Part shown: piece after piece, positions 61,718 through 64,000 of the stretch
Layout of the letters: every line of letters starts with the position of its first letter
Numbering within the stretch: the first letter of the stretch is position 1
Source: Patagioenas fasciata
Taxonomy: Eukaryota > Chordata > Aves > Columbiformes > Columbidae
Assembly (NCBI RefSeq): GCF_037038585.1
Contig: NC_092520.1
Span: 148,799,104 to 148,863,103 of the forward strand
Length of the DNA stretch: 64,000 nt
Reading direction: 5' to 3'
Position numbers and translations under genes: made by a program
Notes under the pieces: model-generated
What the model saw: only the letters and a program-made list of their open reading frames with translations
Databases searched by the model: none
Told to the model about the DNA's origin: nothing

Positions 61718-64000
61718 GTGGGCGCTGATCTGGTGATGCATGTTGGATCTGTTCCCAGTGGGCAGTTCCTGGGCAGCTGCAGCCACAGAAACTAATGTAA
61801 AGCTGTTGATTTTCAGCGGATTCATGAAATGTGAGAATGCAATGCAAAAATGTGAGAGATATTAGTCTGTCCTAATGAAAGAACTAAATAATTTCTCCTC
61901 CAGGCAGTCTAGATGCCGCTTGTTTAATTATGCATTATATTTATCACTTGTGACAGCTAGCAATAGAATTCACTTAATTATTATCCTTACGTTGCCCTTG
62001 ATCATACTGCAAGACAGCAAGAAACTAATCCCATCTTCTGCAAAAATACCAGCAGAAAGTAATATGTTTTGCAGAAAACACTCTTGCTACTTTCTTTTTC
62101 AAATTTCAGCAGCTTATTGAAATCCTACCTCCCATATGATGGATAGGTTCTGGTTAGAGCACTGAGAGTTTTTTAGCACTTAGAGGCTGAAGTTTTAATG
62201 CTGGGTTGTAACCAAGTGGAGTGACAGGGCATCCCTTTGTAGCCCTACTTAAGGTGTTTGGGAACTTTTCTCACAAGGATGCAGGTACTTCTTGAGGCAC
62301 TGTACCTTTTCTCTTCTGCTTGTGTCTTTCTGCAATAGTGTGATAATCTCCTGCAAGTTTTGGGAGTCTTGATATAGCACTGGGCACACTCTGAGGTTTG
62401 ACACGCCTGGTACAGTGTCCTGTATGATGCTGGTTGCTGTGAGTCTGGCCCTGGTGGCATTTGGGTACCAAAAGGTACATGTTGCTGCTGTTGCAGTGCA
62501 TCTGAGTGCCTGAACAAGTCCAGTTCCAGTTTCCTGCTGTCTTTCAGGGGGTTGTCTAAACTTTTTTGAGGTTCCTCTAAGCCTCGCTGGATGTCTGTCA
62601 AAATTATTTGGGTTCCCAAGTGGCATCTGTAATGCTGACCCTAAATTTGTAACATGTACCTCAGAGAAAAAGTTTGGGGGGTGGTTTCATCAGACTAAAG
62701 TGAAGAATGTGAAGCCAGGAGGTACACATACCTTTTAACAAAAAGAAGATGGTGAATACCTGGACTTCTCAAGAGATGTGTTTCAAGCAACTTCTCAAAA
62801 ATCAGACAGCTTGAAATGAAGAGGAGGGGGAGTATGGAAAGTCATCTAAAATGAGTACAGGTGATGAACCTCAGGCTTCAAAAATGAACACTTGGGTTTG
62901 TCATATAAAAGAAAAGGTCAGTAAGTGTGTAATAGTAGTACTAATGAATAAGTGACTGAGATGGGAAAAATGTTCCGGGGAGTGGAAAGAGGGTGATACT
63001 TCTGAAGATCACTGAATTCAAAGGATTGTCAGTTCTTTACAGAGCACTTCTCCACATGGACTCCAGGAGTTTGCTTTCAAGAACTGCAAATGAAGGGCTT
63101 TTTCTGCTCCCAGTTTGAAGTATGAGCAGAAATCCTGCTGTTAGTTTTGATTAGGCCACTTTTCCTCTCCCTTCTGCTTCTGGGTATGTGTGCTTACCCC
63201 TTTCTTTCTCAGTTTGAATCATGCTGCCTTTGCATCTTGACACTGGGGCTGGACATAAAGCTAGAACACCACTGAGATACCTCCCCATCCCAGCTTGTCA
63301 TTCCCACACTGGTTGTGGACTCACTGAAAATTAAGTTTTTCATGTAAGCTGGTGGCATTAGGAAAAATCTGCTTGTCAGATTACATTTTAGTAATATTTT
63401 GTGCAGATGAAGAACAGCCTGCAGATACATTACTTGTGCAGTAGTCCTCAAGACAGATACAAAACATCCACTAAATAATTTTGACTCAATTTTCAGTGCC
63501 ACCAGAAGTTATATAAATAAGTGCTTTTCTTCCAGTTACTGGCTATAATTTAAGGGTTTACTTGTTGGGTTTTATTTGTTGGTGGTTTTGTTTGTTTTCA
63601 CTGTGTGTGGTGTTGTTTGTTGGATTTGGTTTGGGTTTTTTTAAGAAAAATAAAATGGTGAGGATTAATCCTCCCCACCCTCCAAAATCTAGATTTTTTT
63701 TTTTTTTTTTTTCCCCTCCTCTATTACTAGTGAATCTGGGGATGTCCTTGACATGACCTTTACATCTCTATTCTAATAGAGACACAACTTGATGGTGCAC
63801 AGGGAAAAGCATGCAGTTGTATTAGGGAAATACTGTGATTATGTAAATAGCATCATAATGCCGGTTCCCAGAGGTGAGGAATGTGGAGTGGAGGTCAAGT
63901 GCAAAGCCTCTGTTTTGGCATATCCTGATAGCTGAGTGCTTGGCTAACTGTGCACTGTGGCTTCTTTTAAATGTCAGTCTTGCGATTCCTGAAAGAGGAA
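61718..64000 (+). other. Start of intron 3 (continues past the window)
   Basis: This begins with the donor GTGGGC, a relatively weak match to GTRAGT. The rest is AT-rich, with a T/G-rich tract at about 63557-63640 and a T19 run at 63694-63712. Overlapping antisense frames of 76-125 codons at 62245-62626 match no family. No further DENND5B exon is present before 64000, because no segment encodes the expected continuation of the cDENN domain. Confidence 0.8.
63557..63712. repeat. T/G-rich tract and poly(T) run
   Basis: From about 63557 the sequence is dominated by TTTG, TTGG and GTT units. It is followed by a T19 homopolymer at 63694-63712, with a short mixed spacer between the two. The low-complexity Phe/Gly/Val-rich frame over it is an artefact. 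Confidence 0.75.

Larger units (their letters stand above)
939..64000 (+). other. DENND5B: DENND5B gene, 5' portion (runs off the right edge)
   Basis: Gene-level entry. Three constant exons (939-1050, 55865-55974, 61051-61717) have GT-AG boundaries and join in frame to give 296 residues plus one base. The product begins [10 protein letters not shown] and contains [33 protein letters not shown] and [14 protein letters not shown], which match the N-terminus of DENND5B as I know it. The paralogue DENND5A differs at many of these positions, for example AHYPQNIEW here against ARYPENVDW. The family product is about 1,270 residues, so roughly a quarter is present. DENN-domain proteins act as Rab exchange factors or effectors on Golgi and endosomal membranes, and DENND5 proteins are linked to Rab6 and Rab39. 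Intron 1 is 54.8 kb, intron 2 is 5.1 kb, and intron 3 is at least 2.3 kb. The 3' part of the gene is outside the window. Confidence 0.93.

Noticed and set aside
62245-62626. Three overlapping antisense frames of 76-125 codons in intron 3
   Set aside because: Different frames of the same strand are open together, which points to chance rather than a gene; no similarity recognised.
1-64000. tRNA, rRNA, CRISPR arrays, bacterial operons or intact viral genes
   Set aside because: None seen. The window is vertebrate nuclear DNA with split exons, and the only retroviral trace is the solo LTR.

Overview
This window is vertebrate nuclear DNA, most probably from a bird. It holds the 5' part of one split protein-coding gene, read on the + strand. 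I recognise the gene as DENND5B, a DENN-domain protein of the Rab6-interacting/Rab GEF family. Bird origin is suggested by several CR1 LINE 3' ends with the terminal direct repeat typical of CR1, a solo LTR resembling avian ERVL-type LTRs, sparse repeats overall, and no visible Alu-like SINE or L1. Species cannot be named.

Layout: 1-600 is upstream flank with nothing recognisable. About 600-1500 is a GC- and CpG-rich island holding the promoter, the 5' UTR with two upstream ATGs, and coding exon 1 (939-1050). A very long intron follows (1051-55864). It contains CR1 fragments, a 654-bp solo LTR with a 5-bp target duplication (27772-28425), a palindromic MITE-like element (about 50547-50710), simple A/C- or T/G-rich tracts, and a 66-nt cassette exon candidate (49841-49906). 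Constant exon 2 is 55865-55974. After a 5.1-kb intron comes the large exon 3 (61051-61717). The rest, to 64000, is the start of intron 3.

The constant exons join in frame (112 + 110 + 667 nt) to encode the first 296 residues plus one base of the next codon. That covers the N-terminus, the uDENN region and the beginning of the cDENN region. The remaining three quarters or so of the protein (rest of DENN, RUN, PLAT, RUN) lies beyond the window.

The most interesting item is the 66-nt cassette. It was found only from its splice signals, open frame and phase. It would insert 22 residues at exactly the point where the paralogue DENND5A, as I recall it, carries a related extra segment. No complete second gene, tRNA, rRNA or CRISPR array is visible. 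Most open frames of 60-200 codons in the introns look like chance.
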